Under the pieces are notes generated by a model. That model made no database searches. It was not told the DNA's origin and was given only the letters and a program-made list of their open reading frames with translations. From Streptococcus pseudopneumoniae (lineage in GTDB: Bacteria; Bacillota; Bacilli; Lactobacillales; Streptococcaceae), in assembly GCF_001074565.1 (NCBI RefSeq), contig NZ_JUQX01000045.1, positions 79,246 to 143,245 of the forward strand: 64,000 nucleotides of DNA, given 5' to 3'. The first letter of the stretch is position 1. The number at the start of each line of letters is the position of its first letter. Of the stretch, positions 17,679 through 28,243 are shown piece by piece. Position numbers and translations under genes: made by a program.

Positions 17679-19763
17679 TTAGTGATTTGGTAGCCAGCTG
17701 AGGATGAAGGTCAGTTGCTCAGCTTTCAAGAGGTCTTGGTGTTGAATGCTAGATACAGAGTTCTTGTCTAATCGACACTCTTTGACAAAGTTGAAATGGC
17801 TGTGGTTTTGCTCGGCATGGATATCCAGCCATTTATTTTCCTTAGCTAGGTAGACACGCAGATGGTCAAAGAGAGGGATTCCGAGGTCGTAGCTGGGTTT
17901 GCCTGGACAGGTCGGGTAGAATCCAAGAGCTGACCAGATGTACCAAGCAGAGAGACTACCGTTGTCCTCATCGCCAGGATAGGCTTGCCAGCTTGGGTGA
18001 AAGGCTTTCTGACGTATCGACTTGATGAGAAGAGCAGTGTAGTCAGGGTAGTCACTGTAGCGGAAGAGATAAGGGATGTGGAAACTAGGTTGGTTGGAAA
18101 TGGCGACTTGTCCAAAGGGAGCAGTAGCCATCTCGCTCATCTCGTGAATCTCGTAACCATAGCCAGTCGTTTCAAAGAGAGGAGCATCCTGACAAGCTTT
18201 CAAAAGGTAGTGGCTAAAGGCTTCATTTCCACCCATCAGTTGACGCAAACCTGAGATGTCATGTAAGACGCCTAAAGTCGCTTGAATGGCAGAACATTCA
18301 GCATAGTCGCGTCCCCAACTATAAGGAGAGAAGTCAGGACGGAAGTTGCCTTGACGATCTCGCGCACGCATATAGCCTGTCTCAGAGTCAAAGAGATGAC
18401 GGAAATTTTGAGAAGAAGTGTTATAAGTGTCAGCAATCTCTGTTTTCCCTAGTTTTTTGGCACAGCTGGCGATACAAAAGTCGCTATAGGCATAATCAAG
18501 GGTGTGACTGACGCTTTCGTGATTGTCTGTGGATAGATAGCCTAGTTCTTGGTATTGGGCTAGTCCGTGACGACCATTGATGCCGAGAGGGTCGGACTTG
18601 GTGGCTGTCTCCAGCATGGCTTGGAGGAGTTCCTTCTCTAAATCGGGGGCCATTTCCTTGCAGGCGCTATCTGCGATAATGCCGTCTAAAAGGGTACCAG
18701 GCATCATGCCACGTTCATCTGGGGCCAACCACTTTGGAAGGAATCCAGTATCGCGGTAGCTATTGAGGAAGCCTTCTAAAAAGAGACGATAATGTTCCGG
18801 TATGATAAGGGCAAAGAGGGGAAATGTAGTCCGGAAGGTATCCCAGAAACCATTGTTGCTATAGAGGACTCCGGGCTTGACAGTACCAGTAGTCAGATCC
18901 ATGTGGATGGCTTGCCCTGACTCATCAACCTCATAAAAAGTCTGAGGAAAAAGGAAGAGTCTATAGAGGCAGTGGTCAAAGAAGGTTCGGTCAGCCTCTC
19001 CTGTCTCCAACACATCAAAACGATGGAGGAGATTTTCCCAGTCTGCTTGTGCATTTGCTTTACAGCTATCAAAGTCCTTTTGAGGTAGATTAACCAGAGC
19101 TTGAGAAGGAGAGATAAAAGAAGTTGCTAGCTGGATTTCAGCATGACTGTCTGCGAGGTCAATTCGCCAGTCTCCACCTTCTTGGCTGACAGCAAGAATA
19201 TCCGTATTTATTTGTAGGGCAGTGAAGAGTATCAGCGGATTTTTATTGGTCTCTGTTTTACCTTCTTGTCTTAGGGCCAGAGTCCGCTTATCTACTTGCT
19301 TGACTGTCAGTTCATCCGCTGCGTGAAGATAGAGGGAGAGGGCTTTGCCTTGCTTTTGCTCTAAGCGGATAGAGGCACCGTAGCAAGTCGGTGTGAGCTG
19401 GGTTTCAATCTGATAGCGCAGGGAGAAAATTCTCAGATAATGAGGTTGGAAGCGAGCTTTGTCGATATCATAAGAAGACTGACGGTGGAAGAGACTTTCT
19501 CCATTTAGTTTACCTGTGACGGGTGTTATGAGCAACCAAGAATAATCACCAATCCAAGGGCTGGGCTGGTGGGTTAAGCGAATCCCCTGAAAGATGGGCA
19601 GATGCGGATCGAAAAACCAAGCTCCCTCCTGGTCACTGGTCTGGGGCACAAAATAATTCATCCCAAAAGGCACGCCTGTGTAGGGCAGGGTATTTCCTCG
19701 AGAAAAGGCATGTTTGCTGGCAGTGCCAAAACGAGTATCGATGGTTTCAAGTAGTGGTTTCAT
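17679..19763 (-). CDS. GH92 alpha-mannosidase
   Basis: A 694-residue glycosidase of family GH92, which removes alpha-1,2-linked mannose from high-mannose N-glycans in a calcium-dependent reaction. Family features are the NNGFWDTFRTTFPL region in the first half, DNHESVSHTLDYAYSDF in the middle, and GDEDNGSLSAWYIWSALGFYP near the C-terminus. There is no signal peptide, so it acts in the cytoplasm on imported glycans. It is transcribed opposite to its neighbours, with a TATAAT (complement of 19790-19795) upstream of the ATG. It matches SP_2145 in position. Confidence 0.92.
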   Translation of the reverse strand: MKPLLETIDTRFGTASKHAFSRGNTLPYTGVPFGMNYFVPQTSDQEGAWFFDPHLPIFQGIRLTHQPSPWIGDYSWLLITPVTGKLNGESLFHRQSSYDIDKARFQPHYLRIFSLRYQIETQLTPTCYGASIRLEQKQGKALSLYLHAADELTVKQVDKRTLALRQEGKTETNKNPLILFTALQINTDILAVSQEGGDWRIDLADSHAEIQLATSFISPSQALVNLPQKDFDSCKANAQADWENLLHRFDVLETGEADRTFFDHCLYRLFLFPQTFYEVDESGQAIHMDLTTGTVKPGVLYSNNGFWDTFRTTFPLFALIIPEHYRLFLEGFLNSYRDTGFLPKWLAPDERGMMPGTLLDGIIADSACKEMAPDLEKELLQAMLETATKSDPLGINGRHGLAQYQELGYLSTDNHESVSHTLDYAYSDFCIASCAKKLGKTEIADTYNTSSQNFRHLFDSETGYMRARDRQGNFRPDFSPYSWGRDYAECSAIQATLGVLHDISGLRQLMGGNEAFSHYLLKACQDAPLFETTGYGYEIHEMSEMATAPFGQVAISNQPSFHIPYLFRYSDYPDYTALLIKSIRQKAFHPSWQAYPGDEDNGSLSAWYIWSALGFYPTCPGKPSYDLGIPLFDHLRVYLAKENKWLDIHAEQNHSHFNFVKECRLDKNSVSSIQHQDLLKAEQLTFILSWLPNH

Positions 19764-19933
19764 AGTCGTTCCTTTAGCTGTTTTTCTACATTATATCAGA
19801 AAAAGGGGGGCTTTAGATATGGAGCTCAAAAGAAAGCAATTTTGTAGAGAAATGACTAACATTTGTGTATATATTTTCTAAGCTAAAAGCTATATACTGA
19901 ACATGAAACTTGTTTGAAAGAGGATACTGCACG

Positions 19934-21214
19934 ATGATTTATTCGAAAGAAATTGTTAGAGAATGGCTAGACGAAGTAGCAGAGCGTGCCAAGGACCATC
20001 CGGAGTGGGTGGATGTCTTTGAGCGTTGCTACACCGACACCTTGGACAACACGGTCGAGATTCTAGAAGATGGTTCAACTTTTGTACTCACAGGGGATAT
20101 TCCTGCCATGTGGCTTCGGGATTCAACAGCCCAACTCAGACCCTACCTTCATGTGGCTAAAAGAGATGCCCTCCTGCGTCAGACCATTGCAGGTTTGGTC
20201 AAGCGTCAAATGACCTTAGTATTCAAAGATCCGTATGCCAATTCCTTTAACATTGAAGAGAATTGGAAGGGCCACCACGAGACTGACCATACAGACCTTA
20301 ATGGTTGGATTTGGGAACGCAAGTACGAGGTGGATTCGCTTTGCTATCCTTTGCAGCTGGCCTATCTCCTCTGGAAAGAGACTGGCGAGACCAGTCAGTT
20401 TGATGATACTTTTGTCGCAGCGACTAAGGAAATTCTTCATCTGTGGACGGTGGAACAAGACCACAACAACTCTCCTTATCGTTTTGTTCGTGATACGGAC
20501 CGTAAGGAAGACACTCTGGTAAATGATGGCTTTGGACCTGACTTTGCGGTGACAGGTATGACCTGGTCAGCCTTCCGACCGAGTGATGACTGCTGCCAGT
20601 ATAGCTACTTGATTCCATCCAATATGTTTGCCGTAGTCGTCTTGGGTTATGTTCAAGAAATCTTTGCAGAACTGGATCTAGCTGATAGCGAGGGTATTAT
20701 TGCTGACGCTGAGCGTCTCCAGTCTGAAATCCAAGAAGGCATCGAAAACTACGCTTACACAACTAACAGCAAGGGTGAAAAGATTTATGCCTTTGAAGTG
20801 GATGGTCTAGGAAATGCTAGCATCATGGATGATCCAAACGTCCCAAGTCTACTGGCTGCTCCTTATCTTGGTTACTGTGCGATTGACGATGAGGTTTACC
20901 AAGCAACTCGTCGTACCATTCTGAGCCCTGAAAATCCATATTTCTACCAAGGTGAATATGCTAGCGGTCTCGGAAGTTCTCATACCTTCTATCGCTATAT
21001 CTGGCCCATTGCCCTTTCTATCCAAGGCTTGACAACAAGAGATAAGGCAGAGAAGAAATTCTTGCTGGATCAGCTAGTTGCCTGCGATGGTGGTACAGGT
21101 GTTATGCACGAAAGTTTCCACGTGGATGACCCGACTCTCTACTCTCGTGAATGGTTCTCCTGGGCCAACATGATGTTCTGTGAGTTGGTCTTGGATTATC
21201 TGGATATCCGCTAA
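19934..21214 (+). CDS. GH125 exo-alpha-1,6-mannosidase
   Basis: A 426-residue cytoplasmic enzyme that trims alpha-1,6-mannose from the N-glycan core (SpGH125, SP_2144-like). The GDIPAMWLRDSTAQ motif (about 47-60) and YASGLGSSHTFYRYIWP are characteristic. An in-frame ATG at 19910 exists, but the start at 19934 (MIYSKEIVREWLDEV) follows an AGAGGA and matches homologues. The last codon is followed at once by a BOX element. A TATACT about 40 bases upstream may be the -10. Confidence 0.93.
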   Translation: MIYSKEIVREWLDEVAERAKDHPEWVDVFERCYTDTLDNTVEILEDGSTFVLTGDIPAMWLRDSTAQLRPYLHVAKRDALLRQTIAGLVKRQMTLVFKDPYANSFNIEENWKGHHETDHTDLNGWIWERKYEVDSLCYPLQLAYLLWKETGETSQFDDTFVAATKEILHLWTVEQDHNNSPYRFVRDTDRKEDTLVNDGFGPDFAVTGMTWSAFRPSDDCCQYSYLIPSNMFAVVVLGYVQEIFAELDLADSEGIIADAERLQSEIQEGIENYAYTTNSKGEKIYAFEVDGLGNASIMDDPNVPSLLAAPYLGYCAIDDEVYQATRRTILSPENPYFYQGEYASGLGSSHTFYRYIWPIALSIQGLTTRDKAEKKFLLDQLVACDGGTGVMHESFHVDDPTLYSREWFSWANMMFCELVLDYLDIR

Positions 21215-21363
21215 TACTTTTCGAAAATCTCTTCAAACCACGTCAGCTTCGCCTTGCCGTAGGTATGGTTACTGACTTCATCAGTTCTATCCACAACCTC
21301 AAAGCAGTGCTTTGAGCAGACTGCGGCTAGCTTCCTAGTTTGCTCTTTGATTTTCATCTAGTA
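21215..21363. repeat. BOX element (boxA-boxB-boxC), copy 1
   Basis: This is the classic streptococcal BOX repeat. It contains the sequence used for the BOXA1R fingerprint primer in reverse orientation (cacgtcagcttcgccttgcc...), then the boxB hairpin (ctgacttcatcag) and boxC (gcggctagcttcctagtttg...), ending in TAGTATA. It begins on the base after the TAA of the GH125 gene. Confidence 0.9.
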
Positions 21364-21456
21364 TAAGGAGCACACTTTCGCTCAATCGATTCTTGTTAGA
21401 ATCACAAATTCACATTTAAAACGTTAAAAATTAAATTTAGAATGAGGTTTTACTTC

Positions 21457-24102
21457 ATGGAAAATGTTGTTGTACATATTATCTCACATAGTCACTGGGA
21501 CCGTGAGTGGTACTTGCCTTTTGAAAGCCACCGTATGCAGTTGGTGGAGTTATTTGATAATCTTTTTGACCTTTTTGAAAATGATCCTGAGTTCAAGAGC
21601 TTCCACTTGGATGGTCAAACCATTGTCCTTGATGACTACTTGGAAATTCGCCCTGAAAATCGCGACAAAGTCCAAGGTTACATCGACCAAGGCAAACTCA
21701 AAATTGGTCCCTTTTACATCTTGCAGGATGACTACTTGATTTCCAGCGAAGCCAACGTCCGCAACACCTTGATTGGTCAGCAAGAAGCTGCAAAATGGGG
21801 CAAATCAACCCAGGTTGGTTACTTCCCAGATACCTTTGGAAATATGGGACAAGCTCCCCAAATCCTTCAAAAATCAGGCATTCACGTGGCAGCCTTTGGC
21901 CGTGGTGTCAAGCCGATTGGATTTGACAACCAAGTCCTCGAAGATGAGCAGTTTACTTCTCAGTTTTCAGAAATGTACTGGCAGGGTGCAGACGGAAGTC
22001 GTGTCCTCGGTATCCTCTTTGCCAACTGGTACAGTAATGGGAATGAAATTCCAGTGGATAAAGACGAAGCCTTGACCTTCTGGAAACAAAAATTGTCAGA
22101 CGTGCGTGACTACGCTTCGACCAACCAATGGTTGATGATGAACGGATGTGACCACCAGCCTGTACAGCGAAATCTGAGTGAAGCCATTCGTGTGGCAAAT
22201 GAACTCTTCCCAGATGTGACCTTTGTGCATAGTTCATTTGATGACTATATCCACGCAGTAGAAAGTGCTCTGCCTGAGCAACTATCTACCGTTACAGGTG
22301 AGTTGACCAGTCAAGAAACAGACGGTTGGTACACGCTTGCCAACACTTCTTCATCCCGTATTTACCTCAAACAAGCTTTCCAAGAAAATAGCAACCTGCT
22401 AGAACAAGTGGTGGAACCATTGACTGTCATCACTGGCGGACATAACCACAAGGACCAGTTGACCTATGCTTGGAAAGTCCTTCTACAAAATGCGCCCCAT
22501 GATAGTATCTGTGGCTGTAGTGTGGACGAGGTTCACCGTGAGATGGAAACACGTTTTGCCAAGGTCAACCAAGTCGGAAATTTCATTAAGACCAATCTTC
22601 TCAACGAGTGGAAGGGTAAAATCGCAACCCACGAAGCGCAAAGCGACCACCTCTTTACCGTCATCAACACAGGTTTGCATGACAAGGTCGATACGGTCAG
22701 CACAGTGATTGATGTGGCGACTTGTGATTTCAAAGAATTGCACCCAACAGAAGGCTATAAGAAGATGGCAGCCTTGACCTTGCCAAACTACCGTGTCGAA
22801 GACTTGGAAGGGCATGCTGTAGAAGCGAAAATCGAAGATCTGGGAGCTAATTTTGAGTATGATTTGCCAAAAGACAAGTTCCGCCAGGCTCGTATCGCTC
22901 GACAAGTGCGCGTGACAGTGCCTGTTCATCTGGCACCACTTTCTTGGACAACCTTCCAATTGCTTGAAGGAGAACAAGAACACCGTGACGGTATTTACCA
23001 AAATGGAGTAATTGATACGCCATTTGTAACGGTCAGTGTGGATGACACTATCACAGTCTACGACAAGACAACTCATGAAGCTTATGAAGATGTTCTTCGT
23101 TTTGAAGACCGTGGTGACATTGGAAATGAGTACATCTATTTCCAACCAAAAGGAACAGAACCTATCTACGCCGAGCTGAAAGGCTATGAGGTCTTGGAAA
23201 ATACAGCTCGTTTTGCCAAGATCTTGCTCAAGCATGAATTGACAATTCCAGTAAGTGCAGACGAAAAACTGGATGCGGAACAAAGAGGCATCATCGAGTT
23301 TATGACGCGTGAAGCTGGGCGCTCAGAAGAATTGACAACCCTTCCTCTGGAAACAGAGATGACCGTCTTTGTTGACAATCCACAAATTCGTTTCAAGACT
23401 CGCTTTAACAATACTGCCAAGGACCATCGTATCCGTCTCTTGGTTAAGACTCATAACACGCGTCCAAGCAATGACTCTGAAAGCATCTATGAGGTAGTGA
23501 CACGACCAAACAAACCAGCAGCTTCATGGGAAAATCCTGAAAATCCACAACACCAACAAGCCTTTGTCAGCCTTTATGATGATGAAAAAGGGGTGACGGT
23601 AACCAATAAAGGACTGCACGAGTATGAAATCCTTGGCGACGATACCATTGCAGTGACCATCCTTCGTGCCTCAGGTGAGCTAGGTGACTGGGGCTACTTC
23701 CCGACACCAGAGGCTCAGTGCTTGCGTGAGTTTGAAGTCGATTTTGCTCTCGAATGCCACCAAGCAGGGGAACGCTTCTCAGCCTTCCGTCGTGCTAAAG
23801 CCTTCCAAACACCATTCACTAGTCTTCAAGTTGCTAAACAAGAAGGAAGTGTTGCTGCGACTGGTAGCCTCTTGAGTCATGCGGCACTCAGCTTACCACA
23901 AGTTTGCCCAACAGCCTTTAAAGTGGCGGAAAATGAAGAAGGATATGTACTCCGTTACTACAATATGAGTCAAGAAAATGTTCGCATATCAGAACACCAA
24001 CAAACCATTTTGGATTTGCTTGAGCGACCATATCCAGTTCATTCAGGACTATTGGCTCCACAAGAAATTCGTACAGAATTGATTAAAAAAGAAGAAATCT
24101 AA
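21457..24102 (+). CDS. GH38 alpha-mannosidase
   Basis: An 881-residue zinc-dependent glycosidase of family GH38 that removes alpha-1,3-mannose from N-glycan fragments (SP_2143-like). HSHWDREWY (about 10-18) supplies zinc ligands, and the nucleophile Asp lies in YFPDTFGNMGQ (about 125-135). A large beta-sandwich C-terminal half follows. No signal peptide is visible, so it is cytoplasmic. The start at 21457 (MENVVVHIISHSHWD) is preferred to the in-frame ATG at 21442, from homologues and an AATGAGG upstream. It lies between the BOX element and the ROK kinase gene. Confidence 0.93.
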   Translation: MENVVVHIISHSHWDREWYLPFESHRMQLVELFDNLFDLFENDPEFKSFHLDGQTIVLDDYLEIRPENRDKVQGYIDQGKLKIGPFYILQDDYLISSEANVRNTLIGQQEAAKWGKSTQVGYFPDTFGNMGQAPQILQKSGIHVAAFGRGVKPIGFDNQVLEDEQFTSQFSEMYWQGADGSRVLGILFANWYSNGNEIPVDKDEALTFWKQKLSDVRDYASTNQWLMMNGCDHQPVQRNLSEAIRVANELFPDVTFVHSSFDDYIHAVESALPEQLSTVTGELTSQETDGWYTLANTSSSRIYLKQAFQENSNLLEQVVEPLTVITGGHNHKDQLTYAWKVLLQNAPHDSICGCSVDEVHREMETRFAKVNQVGNFIKTNLLNEWKGKIATHEAQSDHLFTVINTGLHDKVDTVSTVIDVATCDFKELHPTEGYKKMAALTLPNYRVEDLEGHAVEAKIEDLGANFEYDLPKDKFRQARIARQVRVTVPVHLAPLSWTTFQLLEGEQEHRDGIYQNGVIDTPFVTVSVDDTITVYDKTTHEAYEDVLRFEDRGDIGNEYIYFQPKGTEPIYAELKGYEVLENTARFAKILLKHELTIPVSADEKLDAEQRGIIEFMTREAGRSEELTTLPLETEMTVFVDNPQIRFKTRFNNTAKDHRIRLLVKTHNTRPSNDSESIYEVVTRPNKPAASWENPENPQHQQAFVSLYDDEKGVTVTNKGLHEYEILGDDTIAVTILRASGELGDWGYFPTPEAQCLREFEVDFALECHQAGERFSAFRRAKAFQTPFTSLQVAKQEGSVAATGSLLSHAALSLPQVCPTAFKVAENEEGYVLRYYNMSQENVRISEHQQTILDLLERPYPVHSGLLAPQEIRTELIKKEEI

Positions 24103-24198
24103 CAGTTTTAAAGTGTTTGATAACTAATACTATGAGATAGAAAGGAGGGGCGAAAGAGTATGGATAAACTACTGATTCGCCCCTTTTTTGGTGAAAAT

Positions 24199-25068
24199 AT
24201 GACGATTGCAACCATTGATATCGGAGGGACTGGGATTAAGTTTGCCAGTCTGACTCCTGATGGAAAAATACTAGATAAGACAAGTACACCGACACCAGAA
24301 ACCCTAGAAGATTTACTGGCATGGCTAGACCAACGTCTGTCGGAGAAAGATTATAAGGGCATTGCCATGAGCGTTCCAGGCGCGGTCAATCAAGAAACAG
24401 GTGTGATTGAGGGGATCAGTGCTGTGCCTTACATCCATGGCTTTTCTTGGTATGAGGTCCTTGCTCATCATCAGCTACCCGTCCATCTAGAAAATGATGC
24501 CAACTGTGTTGGACTGAGTGAACTGCTGGCTCACCCAGAGATTGAAAATGCAGCCTGTGTCGTGATTGGGACAGGAATTGGCGGAGCTATGATTATCAAT
24601 GGCAAACTTCACCGAGGTCGCCACGGCTTAGGTGGTGAGTTTGGCTATATGACAACCATTGAACCAGCTGAAAAACTCAACAACTGGTCGCTACTAGCCT
24701 CTACAGGAAACATGGTTCGCTACGTAATTGAAAAATCTGGTCAGACTGACTGGGATGGTCGCAAGATTTACCAAGAAGCTGCAGCAGGCAATGCCCTTTG
24801 CCAAGAAGCCATTGAGCGCATGAACCGTAATCTGGCTCAAGGCTTGCTCAATATCCAGTATCTGATCGATCCAGATGTCATTAGTCTGGGAGGCTCTATC
24901 AGTCAAAATCCAGATTTTATCCAAGGCGTCAAAAAAGCTGTTGATGCATTTGTCGAAACCTACGAAGAATACACGGTCGCACCAGTTATCCAAGCTTGCA
25001 CCTATCATGCAGATGCCAATCTCTATGGTGCCCTTGTCAACTGGTTGCAGGAGGAAAATCAATGGTAA
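24199..25068 (+). CDS. ROK-family sugar kinase
   Basis: A 289-residue ROK protein, probably a mannose or hexose kinase acting on sugars released by the adjacent glycosidases (SP_2142-like). ATP motif [10 protein letters not shown] is near the N-terminus; ENDANC and GTGIGGAMI follow. The usual ROK zinc Cys cluster is not evident. Two starts are possible. ATG 24160 has a strong AAGGAGG but with long spacing, giving 302 residues. ATG 24199 ([10 protein letters not shown]) matches homologues and is preferred. It overlaps the GH20 start by seven bases. Confidence 0.85.
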   Translation: MTIATIDIGGTGIKFASLTPDGKILDKTSTPTPETLEDLLAWLDQRLSEKDYKGIAMSVPGAVNQETGVIEGISAVPYIHGFSWYEVLAHHQLPVHLENDANCVGLSELLAHPEIENAACVVIGTGIGGAMIINGKLHRGRHGLGGEFGYMTTIEPAEKLNNWSLLASTGNMVRYVIEKSGQTDWDGRKIYQEAAAGNALCQEAIERMNRNLAQGLLNIQYLIDPDVISLGGSISQNPDFIQGVKKAVDAFVETYEEYTVAPVIQACTYHADANLYGALVNWLQEENQW

Positions 25069-26942
25069 TTTTTACAGGACTTAGTCCCAAACAAGAGCAA
25101 GCATTAGAGTTGCTTAAAAAGCATATTTCGCTAGCAGATGTAGAGGTAGCAGTCGCTCAGTCTGACCAAGCCTCTATCTCTATCAAGGGTGAGGGTGGCC
25201 ACTATCAACTAACCTATCGCAAATCTCACCAACTTTACCGTGCCTTGTCCTTGTTGGCAACAGCTCTAGTAGAAGGTGATAAGGTAGAGATTGAAGAACA
25301 AGCTGCTTACGAAGAGTTGGCCTACATGGCAGACTGTTCGCGAAATGCAGTGCTAAATGTGGCTTCTGCCAAACAGATGATTGAGGTCTTGGCTCTCATG
25401 GGCTACTCAACCTTTGAGCTCTACATGGAAGATACTTATCAGATTGAGGGACAACCTTACTTTGGTTATTTCCGTGGTGCCTACTCGGCTGAGGAGTTGC
25501 AGGAAATAGAAGCCTACGCCCAGCAGTTTGACATGACCTTTGTGCCTTGCATCCAGACCTTGGCTCATTTGTCGGCCTTCGTTAAATGGGGTATCAAAGA
25601 AGTGCAAGAACTCCGTGATGTAGAGGACATTCTCCTTATCGGTGAAGAAAAGGTTTATGATTTGATTGATGGGATGTTTGCCACTCTATCTAAACTGCAG
25701 ACACGCAAGGTCAATATTGGGATGGACGAAGCTCACTTGGTTGGTTTAGGGCGCTACCTTATTTTGAACGGTGTTGTCGACCGTAGTCTTCTCATGTGTC
25801 AACACTTGGAGCGCGTGCTGGATATCGCAGACAAATATGGTTTCCACTGTCAGATGTGGAGTGATATGTTCTTCAAACTCATGTCAGCAGATGGCCAGTA
25901 CGACCGTGATGTGGAAATTCCTGAGGAAACTCGTGTCTACCTAGACCGTCTCAAAGATCGTGTAACCTTGGTTTATTGGGATTATTACCAAGATAGCGAA
26001 GAAAAGTACAATCGTAATTTCCGCAATCACCACAAGATTAGCCAAGATATCGCCTTTGCAGGTGGTGCTTGGAAGTGGATTGGTTTTACCCCACACAACC
26101 ATTTCAGCCGTCTAGTGGCTATCGAGGCCAATAAAGCCTGTCGTGCTAATCAGATCAAAGAAGTCATCGTAACTGGTTGGGGAGACAATGGTGGCGAGAC
26201 AGCTCAGTTTTCTATCCTACCAAGCTTACAAATCTGGGCAGAACTCAGCTACCGCAATGACCTAGACCGTTTGTCTGCACACTTCAAGACCAATACGGGT
26301 CTATCGGTTGAGGACTTTATGCAGATTGACCTAGCTAATCTCTTGCCAGACCTACCAGGCAATCTCAGCGGGATCAATCCCAACCGTTATGTCTTTTATC
26401 AGGATGTTCTCTGTCCGATTCTTGATCAACACATGACACCTGAAAAGGACAAACCCCACTTTGCACAAGCTGCTGAGATTCTGTCAGAAATTAAAGGCAA
26501 AGCAGGCATCTACGCCTATCTCTTTGAAACTCAGGCTCAGTTGAATGCTATTTTAAGTAGTAAGGTTGATGTTGGACGACGCATTCGTGAAACTTATAAA
26601 GTCGGTGACAAAGTCAGCTTGCAGCAAATCGCCAGAGAAGAATTACCAAAACTTAGAAGCGAGATTGAAAACTTCCATGCCCTCTTTAGCCACCAATGGT
26701 TGAAAGAAAACAAGGTATTTGGTTTGGATACGGTTGATATCCGTATGGGCGGACTCTTGCAAAGGCTCAAGCGAGCAGAAAGTCGCATCGAAGCCTATCT
26801 GTCTGAGCAGATTGATCGCATTGATGAGCTAGAAGTTGAAATCCTACCATTTACTGATTTCTACGCAGACAAGGATTTCGCAGCCACAACAGCCAACCAG
26901 TGGCACACCATTGCAACAGCATCGACGATTTATACGACCTAA
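25062..26942 (+). CDS. GH20 beta-N-acetylhexosaminidase
   Basis: A 626-residue enzyme of the type called GH20C in pneumococcus (SP_2141-like), cleaving terminal GlcNAc/GalNAc from glycan fragments in the cytoplasm. The catalytic Asp-Glu pair is in NIGMDEAHL (about 221-229). An N-terminal alpha/beta domain precedes the barrel; YWDYYQ and GWGDNGGE are further barrel motifs. The ATG at 25062 has a perfect AGGAGG seven bases upstream and lies inside the end of the ROK gene. Its stop codon is followed directly by a second BOX element. Confidence 0.93.
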   Translation: MVIFTGLSPKQEQALELLKKHISLADVEVAVAQSDQASISIKGEGGHYQLTYRKSHQLYRALSLLATALVEGDKVEIEEQAAYEELAYMADCSRNAVLNVASAKQMIEVLALMGYSTFELYMEDTYQIEGQPYFGYFRGAYSAEELQEIEAYAQQFDMTFVPCIQTLAHLSAFVKWGIKEVQELRDVEDILLIGEEKVYDLIDGMFATLSKLQTRKVNIGMDEAHLVGLGRYLILNGVVDRSLLMCQHLERVLDIADKYGFHCQMWSDMFFKLMSADGQYDRDVEIPEETRVYLDRLKDRVTLVYWDYYQDSEEKYNRNFRNHHKISQDIAFAGGAWKWIGFTPHNHFSRLVAIEANKACRANQIKEVIVTGWGDNGGETAQFSILPSLQIWAELSYRNDLDRLSAHFKTNTGLSVEDFMQIDLANLLPDLPGNLSGINPNRYVFYQDVLCPILDQHMTPEKDKPHFAQAAEILSEIKGKAGIYAYLFETQAQLNAILSSKVDVGRRIRETYKVGDKVSLQQIAREELPKLRSEIENFHALFSHQWLKENKVFGLDTVDIRMGGLLQRLKRAESRIEAYLSEQIDRIDELEVEILPFTDFYADKDFAATTANQWHTIATASTIYTT

Positions 26943-27091
26943 TACTCTTCGAAAATCTCTTCAAACCACGTCAGCTTCGCCTTGCCGTATATATGTTACT
27001 GACTTCGTCAGTCTTATCCGGAAATCTCAAAGCAGTGCTTTAAGCAACCTGCGGCTAGCTTCCTAGTTTGCTCTTTGATTTTCATTGAGTA
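26943..27091. repeat. BOX element (boxA-boxB-boxC), copy 2
   Basis: Same structure and orientation as the copy at 21215, differing mainly in the boxB part (TTACTGACTTCGTCAGTC). It again starts on the base after a TAA and ends GAGTATA. It sits between the glycosidase genes and the transporter operon. Confidence 0.9.
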
Positions 27092-27154
27092 TAAAAACAA
27101 GAACAGTGTCCCTTGTTCAGAGTGTTTCTCGTGAAACCTATTTCTTATAAAAAA

Positions 27155-27188
27155 CTTCTCCACATAAAATAATTTGTGGAGTTTTTTC
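27155..27188 (+). terminator. Terminator of the glycosidase operon
   Basis: Stem CTCCACA / TGTGGAG (27158-27164 / 27175-27181) followed by TTTTTTCT. Confidence 0.85.
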
Positions 27189-27201
27189 TATAATTAGTAG
27201 T

Positions 27202-27282
27202 TTAAACTATTCTTAAAATAAGAGTATACTAATGATGTAATCGTTATCAAACCTAAAAATTCGATGAAATCAGTTTTTAGGA
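27202..27282 (+). promoter_or_regulatory. Promoter, cre site and leader hairpin of the glycan importer operon
   Basis: -10 TATACT (27225-27230) with a weak -35 TTAAAC (27202-27207) at 17 bp. ATGTAATCGTTATCA (27235-27249) fits the relaxed cre consensus WTGNAANCGNWNNCA at all positions and lies over the predicted start point, so CcpA repression is expected. An 8-bp inverted repeat CCTAAAAA / TTTTTAGG (about 27253-27282) follows in the leader. Confidence 0.7.
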
Positions 27283-27300
27283 ATAAAATGGGAGGAAATT

Positions 27301-28230
27301 ATGAAAAAGTTTTCAAAGACCTTGAGAGATAACTGGATTTTTCTCTTGATGGTTTTACCAGGGGCACTTTGGTTGATTCTATTCTTCTATATCCCAGTAT
27401 TTGGAAATGTGGTCGCCTTTAAAGATTACCATATGAGTGGTGAAGGATTTATCCACAGTATTATGAATAGTAAATGGGTCGGCCTCGATAACTTTAAGTT
27501 CTTGTTTAGTTCTAAAGATGCCTTTATCATTACTCGAAATACCGTCCTTTACAACCTTGGATTCATCTTTATTGGTTTGATTGTGTCGGTTGGAATTGCC
27601 ATCATCCTCAGTGAGCTTCGTTCTAAGAGAATGGTTAAAATTTTCCAAACGTCTATGTTGTTCCCATACTTCTTGTCATGGGTTATCATCAGTTTCTTTA
27701 CAGATGCATTCCTCAACATTGACAAGGGTGTGATCAACCACTTCCTTTCTTCCATCGGATTGAAGGAAATTAACTTCTACGCTGACTTAGGTATTTGGCC
27801 ATATCTTCTCCTTTTCCTAGGTATCTGGAAAGGATTCGGATATAGCAGTGTCATGTACTATGCGACTATCATGGGAATTGACCCTACCTACTATGAAGCA
27901 GCAACAGTGGACGGGGCTAGCAAGTGGCAACGGATTCGCAATGTAACCATTCCACAGTTGACACCGCTGATAACTGTTTTGACCATCCTTGCAGTCGGAA
28001 ACATCTTCCGTGCAGACTTCGGTCTTTTCTATCAAATCCCACACAATGCTGGTCAGCTCTATAATGTAACCAACGTACTAGACGTCTATGTCTATAATGG
28101 TTTGACTCAGACAGCGGATATTGGTATGGCATCAGCAGCTGGTCTTTATCAGTCAGTTGTCGGTTTAATTCTCGTTATCTTATCAAATATACTTGCAAGA
28201 CGAGTAGATCCAAATTCAGCACTATTCTAG
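27301..28230 (+). CDS. ngtP1: N-glycan ABC importer permease 1 (LplB family)
   Basis: A 309-residue permease with six helices, of the LplB/YteP type that pairs with large oligosaccharide-binding lipoproteins. The EAA-type loop (YYEAATVDGASKWQRIRNVTIPQL, about 199-222) contacts the ATPase. RBS GGGAGGAAATT precedes the ATG. Gene order with the second permease, binding protein and downstream trhO matches pneumococcal SP_0090-SP_0092-SP_0095, the Ngt N-glycan transporter. No ATPase gene is present; a shared MsmK-type ATPase is expected. Confidence 0.82.
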   Translation: MKKFSKTLRDNWIFLLMVLPGALWLILFFYIPVFGNVVAFKDYHMSGEGFIHSIMNSKWVGLDNFKFLFSSKDAFIITRNTVLYNLGFIFIGLIVSVGIAIILSELRSKRMVKIFQTSMLFPYFLSWVIISFFTDAFLNIDKGVINHFLSSIGLKEINFYADLGIWPYLLLFLGIWKGFGYSSVMYYATIMGIDPTYYEAATVDGASKWQRIRNVTIPQLTPLITVLTILAVGNIFRADFGLFYQIPHNAGQLYNVTNVLDVYVYNGLTQTADIGMASAAGLYQSVVGLILVILSNILARRVDPNSALF

Positions 28231-28243
28231 AAAGGAGGAAAGC

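Noticed and set aside
21215..21363. First taken as a RUP element
   Set aside because: It contains the BOXA primer sequence and the boxB and boxC modules, so BOX is the right class.
22483..23283. 266-residue minus-strand frame
   Set aside because: Antisense to the GH38 gene, no ribosome binding site, no recognisable domain.
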